Shown here: positions 1-6,848 of the stretch, piece by piece | Layout: each line of letters starts with the position of its first letter | Numbering within the stretch: position 1 is the stretch's first letter | Assembly (NCBI GenBank): GCA_036394995.1 | Contig: DASWED010000087.1 | Coordinates: forward strand, 1 to 11,889 | Reading direction: 5' to 3' | Length of the DNA stretch: 11,889 bases | From: DASWED01 sp036394995 | GTDB lineage: Bacteria; Actinomycetota; UBA4738; JACQTL01 | The notes under the pieces: generated by a model | The model's input: the letters and a program-made list of their open reading frames with translations, nothing else | Told to the model about the DNA's origin: nothing | Database searches by the model: none | Made by a program: the position numbers and the translations under genes

Positions 1-1
1 C

Positions 2-61
2 ACCGCCGGCGGGGCGCTCGTCATCGTCGCCATCCCGCGCCTTCGGCGCCGGACGATCTGA
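2..61 (+). CDS. C-terminal end of a probable membrane protein (partial)
   Basis: An open frame enters from the left edge and ends at a TGA (59-61). It gives a 19-residue tail: a Gly/Ala/Val/Ile-rich hydrophobic stretch (GGALVIVAIP) followed by an Arg cluster (RLRRR). That pattern is typical of the last transmembrane helix of a transporter, such as an MFS protein, with a cytoplasmic positive tail. The strand is opposite to the next gene, so the two are convergent. Only this tail is visible, so the family is a guess. The 54 bases between this stop and the next one contain a weak GC hairpin (CCGCC 89-93 / GGCGG 97-101) without a T-run. Confidence 0.4.
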   Translation, partial: TAGGALVIVAIPRLRRRTI

Positions 62-115
62 CCTCGCCCATGGGCCGTACCGGCCGATCCGCCCCCGGCG
101 GCGGCCGCGTAGCGA

Positions 116-1462
116 TCAGGACGCGGGCGAGGGGAGGCCGGCCTCCGGCGATGCGGACGTGCCCTCCGAGGCGGACGCCGCCTCCCTGGCGTGCCGGAGG
201 ATCCCGCTGCTGGCGAACGCGCCGAGCAGGATGAGCCCGCCGCCGGCCAGCAGGCCCACCTGGTTGCCGTCGAGCGTGATCCAGATGAAGTGGACCCGGC
301 CGATCCAGTACGCGATGGCTCCCATCCCCAGCGCGCCGATGCCGAGGCCCAGGCGGAACAGCATCTGGACCCCGCCCATGACCCGCCCCCGGATTCGGTC
401 CTCGGTGACCCGCTGGGCCATCGACAGCGCCACCATGATCGCCACCGAGAACGACGCGCCGAACGCCACCGAGATGCCGAAGGCCAGCCACAGGAACGGC
501 AGCAGGGCCATCGTGATCAGGATCCCGCCGCACGCCGTGACGGCGGCCAGGAACACCCACGGCTCGCCCCGCTCCCGGACCAGCAATCGCACCAGCCCGA
601 GCCCGATCCCCATGCCCGCCCCCCACAACGCGGCCAGCCACCCGAAGTCCACGTCGGTCCCGTGCAGGGTGGTCTTGATATAGGCGATCCCGATGGCGAA
701 CAGGACCCCGCCCCCGAACATCGACACCACCAGCCCCGCCGCGAGCGAACGCAGGATCGGCGTTCGCAGCAGGTAGCGGTAGGCCTCCGACAGACCCTTG
801 AACACCGGCTCGCCGGCGGCGCTCCCGGTGCGGGGGATGCTGCTGATCCGGACCACCATCCAGGCCGAGAACAGGAACGTGGCGGCGTCGAAGAAGAACG
901 CGGTCGACGTGGGGTGCGTCCGCAACTCGTGGCCGAACGGCACCCACGACGGGATGTGCGACGCCGCCAGGCGGAGGCCGCCGAACGCCCCCGCGGCCAG
1001 CGGGATCGAGCCGAACGACGACGCCAGGATGAACCCGTTCGCCAGCGGCAGCTGCTCCCGGTCCTCCACCAGCACCGGGACGCTGGCGTCGCGGGCCGGG
1101 AGGAACACCAGCGAGATGCATTCGTGCACGAACGCGATCGCGTACAGGCCGGCGATCCCCAGGAACGGCACCAGCACGATGAGGGCCGCCCGCACCAGGT
1201 CGCAGGTCACCATGACCAGGCGGCGGTCGAGCCGGTCCGCCAGGATCCCCCCCACCGGCGCCGCGAAGATCGGCGGCACCAGCCGCAGGATCAGGACCAC
1301 GGCCACCGCCGTCTGGTTCCTCGTGAGGTCGAACGCCAGCGCGATGAACGCGAGGGTGGCCACCCAGTCCCCCAGGCCCGAGACCGCCTGCCCGGCGAAC
1401 AGCCGCCGGAATCCCCTCACCGCGAACAGCCCGCGGACGCCGCCTTGGCTCTGGCTCGCCAT
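116..1462 (-). CDS. MFS-type efflux transporter (EntS/MFS_3-like)
   Basis: This 448-residue integral membrane protein has the length and hydrophobicity pattern of a 12-helix major facilitator. After a short cytoplasmic N-terminus (VRGFRRLFAGQ, a common start in this family) comes helix 1. The loop between helices 2 and 3 carries the MFS signature GGILADRLDRR (about residues 76-86). A long polar stretch near residues 195-225 separates the N- and C-terminal halves. The C-terminal tail is Ser/Ala/Glu-rich and probably disordered. Members of this branch export small molecules such as siderophores, macrolides or tetracycline by proton antiport, but no substrate can be read from the sequence. The ATG at 1462 is preceded by a weak AGGA and faces the DegV gene head to head with almost no spacer. 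I am confident of the superfamily and not of the substrate. Confidence 0.88.
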   Translation of the reverse strand: MASQSQGGVRGLFAVRGFRRLFAGQAVSGLGDWVATLAFIALAFDLTRNQTAVAVVLILRLVPPIFAAPVGGILADRLDRRLVMVTCDLVRAALIVLVPFLGIAGLYAIAFVHECISLVFLPARDASVPVLVEDREQLPLANGFILASSFGSIPLAAGAFGGLRLAASHIPSWVPFGHELRTHPTSTAFFFDAATFLFSAWMVVRISSIPRTGSAAGEPVFKGLSEAYRYLLRTPILRSLAAGLVVSMFGGGVLFAIGIAYIKTTLHGTDVDFGWLAALWGAGMGIGLGLVRLLVRERGEPWVFLAAVTACGGILITMALLPFLWLAFGISVAFGASFSVAIMVALSMAQRVTEDRIRGRVMGGVQMLFRLGLGIGALGMGAIAYWIGRVHFIWITLDGNQVGLLAGGGLILLGAFASSGILRHAREAASASEGTSASPEAGLPSPAS

Positions 1463-1464
1463 CC

Positions 1465-2349
1465 GTGAACAATCCTACGGTCGGTGTGAGGGGACTCCAT
1501 GATGTACGAGGGAGGCCGGACCTGGTCGCGGTGGTGACGGACAGCGCATCGAACGTGCCTCCGGAGCTGGCACGCGAGCTCGGGATCACCGTGGTGCCCC
1601 TGCACCTGCGGTTCGGTGACGAGTCCTTCCGGGACGGCCTCGACATGGACCCCGCGGTGTTCTATGGGCGACTCCGACGCGGCGACGTAGCGACCACGGC
1701 CGCACCCTCGGTGGGCGACTGGTTGGCCGGGTACGAACGGGCGGGATCGGACGAGGTGGTGTGCGTCACGCTCGCATCCGGGCTGTCCGCGACGCACCAG
1801 GAGGCCCGGCTGGCCGGTGAGCGCTTCTCCGGGGCGGTGGAGGTGGTGGACTCGACGAGCGCGAGCATGGGCGAGGGGTTCGCGGCCATTGCGGCGGCCC
1901 GGGCGGCGCGGGAGAGGACCTCGCTGCACGACGTGACGGCCCGCGCCCGGGAGGTCGCCTCCAGGGTGGCGCTCGTCGGCGCGATCGAGACGTTCGAGTA
2001 CCTGCGGCGGAGCGGCCGGGTGGGGAAGCTCCAGGCCTACGCGGCCACCCGCCTGGCCATCCGGCCGGTCTTCCGCCTGATCGCCGGCGAGATCGAGGCG
2101 ATCGGCCGGCCCCGGACGCGGTCCCGGGCCATCGCGATGGTGGTGGAGGAGGCGCTGAAGGCCGCCGGCGGCGGCGGTGCGCTGCACGTCGCCGCGCTGC
2201 ACGCCGACGCGGAGGACGACGCGGTGTCCATGATCGAACGGATACGCGCGGAGACCGATGTCGCGGAGTCGTTCGTGGTGGAGTCGACGCCCGCCATCGG
2301 TGCGAACGCCGGCCCGGGCCTGGTGGGTCTGGCCGCGTATCGGGAGTGA
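1465..2349 (+). CDS. DegV family fatty-acid-binding protein (FakB-like)
   Basis: DegV/FakB proteins bind a fatty acid and present it to the kinase FakA, which makes acyl-phosphate. The family start VAVVTDSASNVP is at residues 21-32, followed by the TTAAPS segment (78-83) and the SGLSATHQ segment (105-112). The last two correspond to the conserved T-S-x-P-S and S-G-T-Y-Q regions around the lipid carboxylate. The length (294 residues) fits the family's usual 280-300. The open frame begins at GTG 1465, only two bases from the divergent MFS start, and adds about 20 residues before the normal DegV N-terminus. GTG 1486, CTG 1522 or GTG 1531 are therefore plausible true starts; CTG 1522 has GGAGG (1511-1515) six bases upstream. 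The stop overlaps the next gene by four bases. No fakA is visible here. Confidence 0.9.
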   Translation: MNNPTVGVRGLHDVRGRPDLVAVVTDSASNVPPELARELGITVVPLHLRFGDESFRDGLDMDPAVFYGRLRRGDVATTAAPSVGDWLAGYERAGSDEVVCVTLASGLSATHQEARLAGERFSGAVEVVDSTSASMGEGFAAIAAARAARERTSLHDVTARAREVASRVALVGAIETFEYLRRSGRVGKLQAYAATRLAIRPVFRLIAGEIEAIGRPRTRSRAIAMVVEEALKAAGGGGALHVAALHADAEDDAVSMIERIRAETDVAESFVVESTPAIGANAGPGLVGLAAYRE

Positions 2350-3035
2350 GCGGCCGGACACCGCCTGTGCCACGCTCGCCGGCGATGCGGACGGGCCGGG
2401 GTCTGGCGTGGGTGGCGGGGAGCTACCTGGCGGGGACGTTCCCGTCGGCGTACATCGTGGCGATGGCGGTCCACGCCGACGGGGTGTTCGATGCCGCCAG
2501 CGAGCTCGCCTCGGAGGGCGACGCGCACATCCTGCTGGTGGCGAACAGCGGGGCCGGCCCGGGGGCCGCGGCCATCCTCGGCGACCTGGCGAAGGGGGCC
2601 CTGGTGGGCCTGGCCGCGCAGCGGGCCGGGCTGTCGCCGGGGTGGAGGGCCGCGAGCGGGGTGGCCGTCGTGGCCGGCCACTCGTTCCCGTTCTACGCAC
2701 GTCCCTTCGCCGCGCGGGGCATCACCGCGGCGGCCGGTGTCTCGCTGGTGTTGGTCCCCGGACCGATGGTGGTGGGCGGCGCGGTCCTGGGGGCGGGCAA
2801 GCTCCTCGGCCACACCGGCCCGGCCAGCACGATCGGCTTCGCGACCGTCCCCCTGATCGCGGCGCTCAGGCGCGAGCCTCCCGCGATGGTGGCCATGAGC
2901 GCCGGCATCCTCGCCGTGATCCTGGCCCGCCGCCTGGTCGGCATCGGCCCCGTGGCCGAGCGCGACGGCTGGCCCCGAGCCCTGTTCCGCCGCCTCCTGT
3001 TCGACGACGACCGCCCCCGGGAGCTCAACGGCTGA
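2346..3035 (+). CDS. PlsY-like glycerol-3-phosphate acyltransferase, divergent
   Basis: PlsY is a small inner-membrane enzyme that moves an acyl group from acyl-phosphate to glycerol-3-phosphate, the first step of phospholipid synthesis. This 229-residue protein shows the family layout. It has a GTFPSAY segment (residues 30-36) in place of GSIPxGY, NSGAGPGAA (67-75) in place of GSGNxGATN, LGDLAKG (78-84), and GHSFPF (111-116). The third motif is degraded: the usual FKGGKG after GHxFP is replaced here by PFAARG (about 120-125), so its lysines are missing. Several hydrophobic segments agree with 5-7 membrane helices. It starts at GTG 2346, inside the degV stop (GTGA overlap), which suggests translational coupling. 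GTG 2367 or ATG 2385 would remove a poorly conserved leader. The protein is clearly PlsY-related, but catalytic competence is uncertain. Confidence 0.72.
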   Translation: MSGRTPPVPRSPAMRTGRGLAWVAGSYLAGTFPSAYIVAMAVHADGVFDAASELASEGDAHILLVANSGAGPGAAAILGDLAKGALVGLAAQRAGLSPGWRAASGVAVVAGHSFPFYARPFAARGITAAAGVSLVLVPGPMVVGGAVLGAGKLLGHTGPASTIGFATVPLIAALRREPPAMVAMSAGILAVILARRLVGIGPVAERDGWPRALFRRLLFDDDRPRELNG

Positions 3036-3060
3036 ACCATCCGGTCTCGGTGGGATCCGC

Positions 3061-3069
3061 TGCTAGGCT
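3061..3069 (+). promoter_or_regulatory. Possible extended -10 promoter for lysC
   Basis: TGCTAGGCT matches an extended -10 element (TG, one base, TAnnnT) in the 67-base gap between the PlsY-like gene and lysC. It would place a transcription start near 3076, upstream of the AGGAGG. No good -35 hexamer is seen 16-18 bases upstream. This is weak evidence; the gene could also be read through from degV. Confidence 0.3.
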
Positions 3070-3087
3070 TGGGCTTCCGCCGGTTCC

Positions 3088-3093
3088 AGGAGG
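3088..3093 (+). promoter_or_regulatory. Consensus Shine-Dalgarno of lysC
   Basis: AGGAGG lies nine bases before GTG 3103. It fixes the lysC start at that GTG, whose product begins directly with the kinase strand PVIVQKYGGTS. Confidence 0.8.
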
Positions 3094-3102
3094 CGCATTG
3101 GC

Positions 3103-4341
3103 GTGCCGGTGATCGTGCAGAAGTACGGCGGGACCTCGGTGGGGGACGCCGCTCGGATCCACGCCGTGGCCGACCGTGTGGTCCGGGCCAGGGAACAGGG
3201 CTACGACGTGGTGGTCGTGGTCTCGGCCATGGGCGACACCACCGACGATCTCATGAACATGGCCCACGACCTGTCCCCGATCCCGAATCCGCGCGAGTTG
3301 GACATGCTGCTCACGGCCGGGGAACGGATCGCGATGTCGCTCCTGGCCATCGCCATCAACGAACGGGGCCATCGGGCCGCCTCCTACACCGGCTCCCAGG
3401 CGGGGATCATCACGGACAGCCGGCACGGGAACGCGAAGATCATCGACGTCCGGCCCGGCCGGATCCTGGAGGCCGTGGAGCAGGGGAACATCGTGATCGT
3501 GGCAGGGTTCCAGGGGGTCTCGGCCACCGCCGACGTCACCACCCTCGGACGGGGCGGGAGCGACACCACCGCCGTGGCCCTCGCCGACGCGCTGGGCGCC
3601 GAGTTCTGCGAGATCTACACCGACGTCCCCGGCGTGTTCACTGCGGACCCGCGCGTGGAGCCGTCGGCCCGCATGCTCCACGCGGTCTCGTTCGAGGAGA
3701 TGCTCGAGCTCGCCGCCTCCGGCGCGAAGGTTCTCCAGAGCAGGTCCGTCGAGTACGCTCGACGAAGCGGTGTGCTGCTCCACGTGCGCTCCTCGTTCTC
3801 CGACGAGGACGGCACGTGGGTGACCGAGGAAGACGAACGGATGGAACAGGCCCTCATCTCCGGCGTGGCCAGCGACGCCACCGAAGCCAAGGTCACGCTG
3901 CAGGACGTCCCCGACCGTCCCGGGGTGGCCGCGACCATCTTCCGCGCCGTGGCGGACGAGGGCGTGAACATCGACATGATCGTGCAGAACGTCTCCCACC
4001 AGGGCCGGACCGACGTGAGCTTCACCGCGCCCAAGGCCGACCTGGCCCGCCTGCGGACCGTCATGGACCGGGTGTCGGAGGAGATCGGGGCGAACGGGTT
4101 CCAGATGGACGACGGGGTCGCGAAGGTCTCGCTGGTGGGCGCGGGGATGAGGAGCCACCCCGGCGTCGCCGCGGACATGTTCGCCGCGCTGGCCGAGGAG
4201 GGCATCAACATCGAGATGATCTCGACGTCGGCGATCCGGGTGTCGTGCGTGGTCCGTGCGGCGGACGCCGACCGGGCCGTCCGCGCGATCCACGCGAAGT
4301 TCAACCTGGCCGAGGAGGTCACGGCGAGAGAGGTCCACTGA
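3103..4341 (+). CDS. lysC: Aspartokinase (alpha subunit, two ACT domains)
   Basis: This enzyme phosphorylates L-aspartate with ATP, the committed step to lysine/diaminopimelate, threonine and methionine. The 412-residue product has an amino-acid kinase domain with KYGGTS at 7-12 (substrate and ATP site), TAGERIA at 71-77 and GGSDTTA at 151-157. Two ACT regulatory domains follow at about 258-330 and 338-405. In this family the ACT domains bind lysine and/or threonine for feedback inhibition. Length and architecture match the monofunctional aspartokinases of actinobacteria and bacilli (about 400-420 residues). The start is GTG 3103, with AGGAGG nine bases upstream. An internal in-frame ATG at 3841 with its own Shine-Dalgarno would produce the ACT-only beta subunit. 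The stop TGA shares a base with a six-codon ORF leading into asd. Confidence 0.97.
   Translation: MPVIVQKYGGTSVGDAARIHAVADRVVRAREQGYDVVVVVSAMGDTTDDLMNMAHDLSPIPNPRELDMLLTAGERIAMSLLAIAINERGHRAASYTGSQAGIITDSRHGNAKIIDVRPGRILEAVEQGNIVIVAGFQGVSATADVTTLGRGGSDTTAVALADALGAEFCEIYTDVPGVFTADPRVEPSARMLHAVSFEEMLELAASGAKVLQSRSVEYARRSGVLLHVRSSFSDEDGTWVTEEDERMEQALISGVASDATEAKVTLQDVPDRPGVAATIFRAVADEGVNIDMIVQNVSHQGRTDVSFTAPKADLARLRTVMDRVSEEIGANGFQMDDGVAKVSLVGAGMRSHPGVAADMFAALAEEGINIEMISTSAIRVSCVVRAADADRAVRAIHAKFNLAEEVTAREVH
3826..4341 (+). promoter_or_regulatory. Internal translation start for aspartokinase beta subunit
   Basis: GAGGAAG (3826-3832) lies eight bases before the in-frame ATG 3841 (Met247 of LysC). 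Translation from there gives a 166-residue protein, from Met-Glu-Gln-Ala-Leu to the lysC stop, containing only the two ACT domains. In Corynebacterium glutamicum and Bacillus subtilis, lysC yields an alpha2beta2 enzyme whose beta chain starts at the equivalent position, just before the G-V-A-x-D segment. The site is seen directly; its use is inferred. Confidence 0.65.
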
Positions 4342-4377
4342 TGCGCGGGGCGGGGGCCTGATGCGCGTCGCGGTGGT
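4338..4377 (+). repeat. Imperfect 20-bp tandem repeat at the lysC-asd junction
   Basis: Bases 4338-4357 and 4358-4377 both begin CTGATGCGCG and agree at 16 of 20 positions by eye. Each copy contains a TGATG stop/start overlap. A duplication of the original asd start region would explain both the repeat and the six-codon ORF. Confidence 0.55.
4341..4361 (+). CDS. Six-codon relay ORF between lysC and asd
   Basis: The ATG at 4341 shares its A with the lysC stop (TGATG). It reads Met-Arg-Gly-Ala-Gly-Ala and ends at TGA 4359-4361, whose A is the first base of the asd ATG (a second TGATG). A GAGAGG (4328-4333) lies seven bases before the first ATG. lysC, this ORF and asd occupy the three different frames. 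It may pass terminating ribosomes on to asd, or may be only the by-product of a short duplication. No peptide function is proposed. Confidence 0.35.
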   Translation: MRGAGA

Positions 4378-5392
4378 GGGGGCGACCGGCGCGGTGGGCC
4401 GGGAGATGATCCGGACCCTGGAGCAGCGGGACTTCCCGGTGGACGAGCTGGTGCCGTTCGCGACCGCCCGGAGCGCCGGGACACGTCTGGCCTTCCGGGG
4501 CGAGGACGTCGTCGTCCGCGAGTTCTCGCTCGAGGCCCTCCGGGGCTGCGACCTGGCGCTGCTGTCGGCGGGAGCCACCGCATCCCGGGCCATCTGCCGC
4601 GAGGCTGCCGCGGCGGGCACGGTCTGCGTGGACAACTCCAGCGCGTGGCGGATGGCGCCGGACGTGCCGCTGGTCGTCCCGGAGGTGAACGCGCACGCGC
4701 TCGAGGGACACCCCGGCATCGTGGCCAACCCGAACTGCACCGCGATCACCGCCCTCATGGCCGTGGGGCCGCTGCACGACGCGTTCGGGCTCACCGGGCT
4801 CGTCCTGTCCTCGTACCAGTCCGTGTCCGGGAGCGGCATGAAGGGCATCCGGGAGCTGGCCGAGCAGGTGGAGAAGCTCGGGGGGGACGTGGAGTCGCTC
4901 CAGTCCCCCGACCACGACGCGCTCCCCGTGGGCGAGGTGTACGGCCGCCCCATCGCCTTCAACGTCCTGCCGCTGCAGGGCGGGATGGACGTGGACGACT
5001 GGACCGGCGAGGAGCGCAAGCTGCTGAACGAGGCCCGGAAGATCCTCGAGCTCCCGCATCTGGAGGTCCAGGCCACCGTGGTCCGGGTGCCGGTAGTGAC
5101 GGGGCACTCGGTCTCGATCTACGCGACGTTCGGCCGGTCGGTGACGCCGGAGGAGGCGCGCGAGGTCCTGGAGCGGGCGCCGGGCGTCCGCGTGATGGAC
5201 CGGCCGCACCGGGACGAGTACCCCACCCCGCTCGACGCCGCCGGCATCGACGACGTCCTGGTCGGCCGGATCCGTGCGGCCGCCGGCCGGGACGACGCCC
5301 TGCTGCTGTTCGCGTGCGGCGACAACCTCCGGAAGGGCGCCGCCCTCAACGCCGTCCAGATCGCCGAAACGCTCTTCCTCGCGGGCTCGTGA
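4361..5392 (+). CDS. asd: Aspartate-semialdehyde dehydrogenase
   Basis: This enzyme reduces aspartyl-phosphate, the aspartokinase product, to aspartate semialdehyde with NADPH. The 343-residue protein starts with the nucleotide-binding loop GATGAVG (residues 8-13 within VVGATGAVG). Downstream are DNSSAWR (91-97), NPNCTAI (123-129) with the catalytic Cys126, SSYQSVSG (150-157) with the substrate-site Gln153, VRVPV (241-245) with the substrate-binding arginine, and TGHS (247-250) with the catalytic His249. The length matches the roughly 340-residue bacterial USG-1-like branch. The ATG at 4361 is chosen because the protein then begins at the Rossmann strand MRVAVVGA. Only a G-run (4352-4356) serves as a Shine-Dalgarno, so coupling to lysC is likely. 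Its stop overlaps the HIT gene by four bases. Confidence 0.97.
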   Translation: MRVAVVGATGAVGREMIRTLEQRDFPVDELVPFATARSAGTRLAFRGEDVVVREFSLEALRGCDLALLSAGATASRAICREAAAAGTVCVDNSSAWRMAPDVPLVVPEVNAHALEGHPGIVANPNCTAITALMAVGPLHDAFGLTGLVLSSYQSVSGSGMKGIRELAEQVEKLGGDVESLQSPDHDALPVGEVYGRPIAFNVLPLQGGMDVDDWTGEERKLLNEARKILELPHLEVQATVVRVPVVTGHSVSIYATFGRSVTPEEAREVLERAPGVRVMDRPHRDEYPTPLDAAGIDDVLVGRIRAAAGRDDALLLFACGDNLRKGAALNAVQIAETLFLAGS

Positions 5393-5808
5393 CGGCCCAA
5401 CCGGACTGCATCTTCTGCGCGATCGTGGCCGGCTCCGCGCCGTCCGAGACGGTCTTCGAGGACGAACGGACCCTGGCCTTCCTCGACGTCAACCCGGCCA
5501 CCGACGGCCACACCCTGGTCGTACCGAAGGCCCACGCCGCCGACCTGTTCGAGCTGGAGGACCCGGACGCGGCGGCCGTCTGGCGGACGGTCCGCCACGT
5601 GGCCGCCGGCATCCGCGACGCCCTGGAGCCGGACGGCCTGAACCTCCTCCAGGGGAACGGTCGGGCGGCGTTCCAGTCCGTGTTCCATCTTCACGTCCAC
5701 CTCGTGCCGAGGTGGGCGGACGACGGCATCCGGCTCCCGTGGGTCCCCCGGCCCGGTGATCGCGCCCGAATCGCGCAGGTCGCCGGGATGCTCCGCCCGG
5801 CCCTCTGA
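5389..5808 (+). CDS. HIT family (histidine triad) nucleotide hydrolase
   Basis: This is a 139-residue protein of the Hint/HIT type. It shows CIFC (residues 7-10), the zinc-type Cys pair of bacterial members, then DVNPATDGHTLVVPK (33-47). The triad HLHVHLV is at 100-106, where His102 would be the nucleophile that takes up the nucleoside monophosphate. Such proteins hydrolyse nucleoside phosphoramidates or adenylylated metabolites; the physiological substrate is usually unknown and cannot be told here. The GTG at 5389 lies within the asd stop (GTGA), so translation is probably coupled to the aspartate operon. It converges with the GalT-like gene, which belongs to the same HIT superfamily. Confidence 0.93.
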   Translation: MTAQPDCIFCAIVAGSAPSETVFEDERTLAFLDVNPATDGHTLVVPKAHAADLFELEDPDAAAVWRTVRHVAAGIRDALEPDGLNLLQGNGRAAFQSVFHLHVHLVPRWADDGIRLPWVPRPGDRARIAQVAGMLRPAL

Positions 5809-5810
5809 TC

Positions 5811-5837
5811 GCCGGGCCCCCGGCGGAAGCCGCCCGG
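5811..5837. terminator. GC hairpins between convergent genes, possible terminator
   Basis: The 47-base gap between the two convergent stops contains GCCGG (5811-5815) pairing with CCGGC (5820-5824). Two alternatives overlap it: CCGGGC (5812-5817) with GCCCGG (5832-5837), and GGCGG (5822-5826) with CCGCC (5830-5834). No T-run follows on either strand, so a classical intrinsic terminator is not demonstrated. The position suggests a bidirectional stop. Confidence 0.3.
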
Positions 5838-5855
5838 GCCATGGCGCGGGCTCGT

Positions 5856-6848
5856 TCAGGGAGTGGGAAACCGTTCCCCGGCCCGAAGCGCGAGGTCCTC
5901 GGGGCTCACGTCCACCGCGCCCTCGAAGTGGAGCCGTTCGAGCGAGGTGACGTCGGAGCGGTAGAACGGCCGGAGGCTCGACCGGGCCACGATCCGGACG
6001 TCGAGGGGCCGGTCCGGGACGCCGCACGCGGCCAGGTTGAAGGACTCGTACCCGAGGTCCGCGTACAGGTTCAGCACCGTGGCGATCCCCCGGCCGAGGT
6101 CGCGGACGTCGCGTTCGTCCAGCTCCGCCGGGGAGGCGGCGCCCGGCACGAAGGCCCGGATCTCAGCCGGCCCGACCGGGGCGAAGCCGGCGAGCCATTC
6201 CACCCGTCCGATCCGCCCGACGTACCGCGCGCCCAGGTCGCGCTCGGTGTCGAGGTACTCGGCGAACCGTCCGGCGGGAACCTCGGAGAGCACCCGCTGG
6301 ACGGTCGTCGGTTCGCGGTCGACGAGGCCCTGGAGGTGAGGGTGGAACAGCGAGCTCCCCGACGGCACGAAGTGGTTCGCGCTCACGGACGCCCACCTCG
6401 CGTCCGGGTCCGTGGCCTGGACCGCCCGGACCCAGGCCACCTGCGCCGCGAGGTTGTCCGCCACGAGGTCTGGTGTCATGTCCCCGAGGCGGAGGAGGTG
6501 CAGGTCCGGCGCGTACACCGAGACCGAGCTGTGCGCCCCATACGGCAGCAGGTTCGGGAACAGCACGGCCCGCCCCACGCGGATCCTCCCCTCGGGAGCC
6601 ACGGCGGGCGTGAGCTTCGGGGTCCGCGACTCGATGCGGTCCGGACAAAACGGGCAGGTCGCCCGGGACTCCTCCGCCAGCGCCTCCAGGTCCGCCTCAC
6701 CAGGCGGCATCAGGCCCCGGGCCGGGAGGATGCGGCTCGAATGGCCGGTCAGCGGATCCCACCGGATCTCCACCACGGTCCTGGCCGGGCGGAACCCCGC
6801 TCCCGGGTCGAGGATCTCGGCCTCGACCACCCGCGACCTCAGCTTCAC
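5856..6848 (-). CDS. GalT-like nucleotidylyltransferase (HIT superfamily)
   Basis: Galactose-1-phosphate uridylyltransferases swap a nucleotidyl group between a sugar-1-phosphate and a nucleotide sugar through a covalent His intermediate. This 330-residue protein has the zinc-type CPFC (residues 65-68), a PYGAH segment (103-106), an SANHFVPS stretch with His159, and the active-site HPHLQ (169-173). There His171 would be the nucleophile and Gln173 the usual partner. The length agrees with GalT (about 330-350). The start is taken as GTG 6848 because it overlaps the upstream GNAT stop by four bases (GTGA); the frame stays open further upstream only as antisense to the GNAT gene. No galactokinase or epimerase is nearby, so the true substrate could be another sugar phosphate. 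Related enzymes act as ADP-glucose phosphorylases. Confidence 0.85.
   Translation of the reverse strand: MKLRSRVVEAEILDPGAGFRPARTVVEIRWDPLTGHSSRILPARGLMPPGEADLEALAEESRATCPFCPDRIESRTPKLTPAVAPEGRIRVGRAVLFPNLLPYGAHSSVSVYAPDLHLLRLGDMTPDLVADNLAAQVAWVRAVQATDPDARWASVSANHFVPSGSSLFHPHLQGLVDREPTTVQRVLSEVPAGRFAEYLDTERDLGARYVGRIGRVEWLAGFAPVGPAEIRAFVPGAASPAELDERDVRDLGRGIATVLNLYADLGYESFNLAACGVPDRPLDVRIVARSSLRPFYRSDVTSLERLHFEGAVDVSPEDLALRAGERFPTP

Noticed and set aside
89..101. Hairpin CCGCC/GGCGG between the first two genes as a terminator
   Set aside because: A five-base GC stem without a T-run is common by chance at this GC content.
191..1468. Long open frame on the + strand across the MFS gene
   Set aside because: It is antisense to a clear 12-helix transporter. 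The product is a His/Arg/Asp/Pro-rich low-complexity string, as expected from the complementary frame of GC-rich codons.
4256..4360. Upstream extension of asd before ATG 4361
   Set aside because: The extra 35 residues are Arg/Ser-rich, overlap the end of lysC and precede a perfect Rossmann start at MRVAVVGA.
3025..5076. 683-codon open frame on the - strand across lysC and asd
   Set aside because: It spans two well-supported enzymes on the other strand. The translation is repetitive His/Gly/Arg/Asp-rich with no domain, typical of a GC-rich shadow frame.
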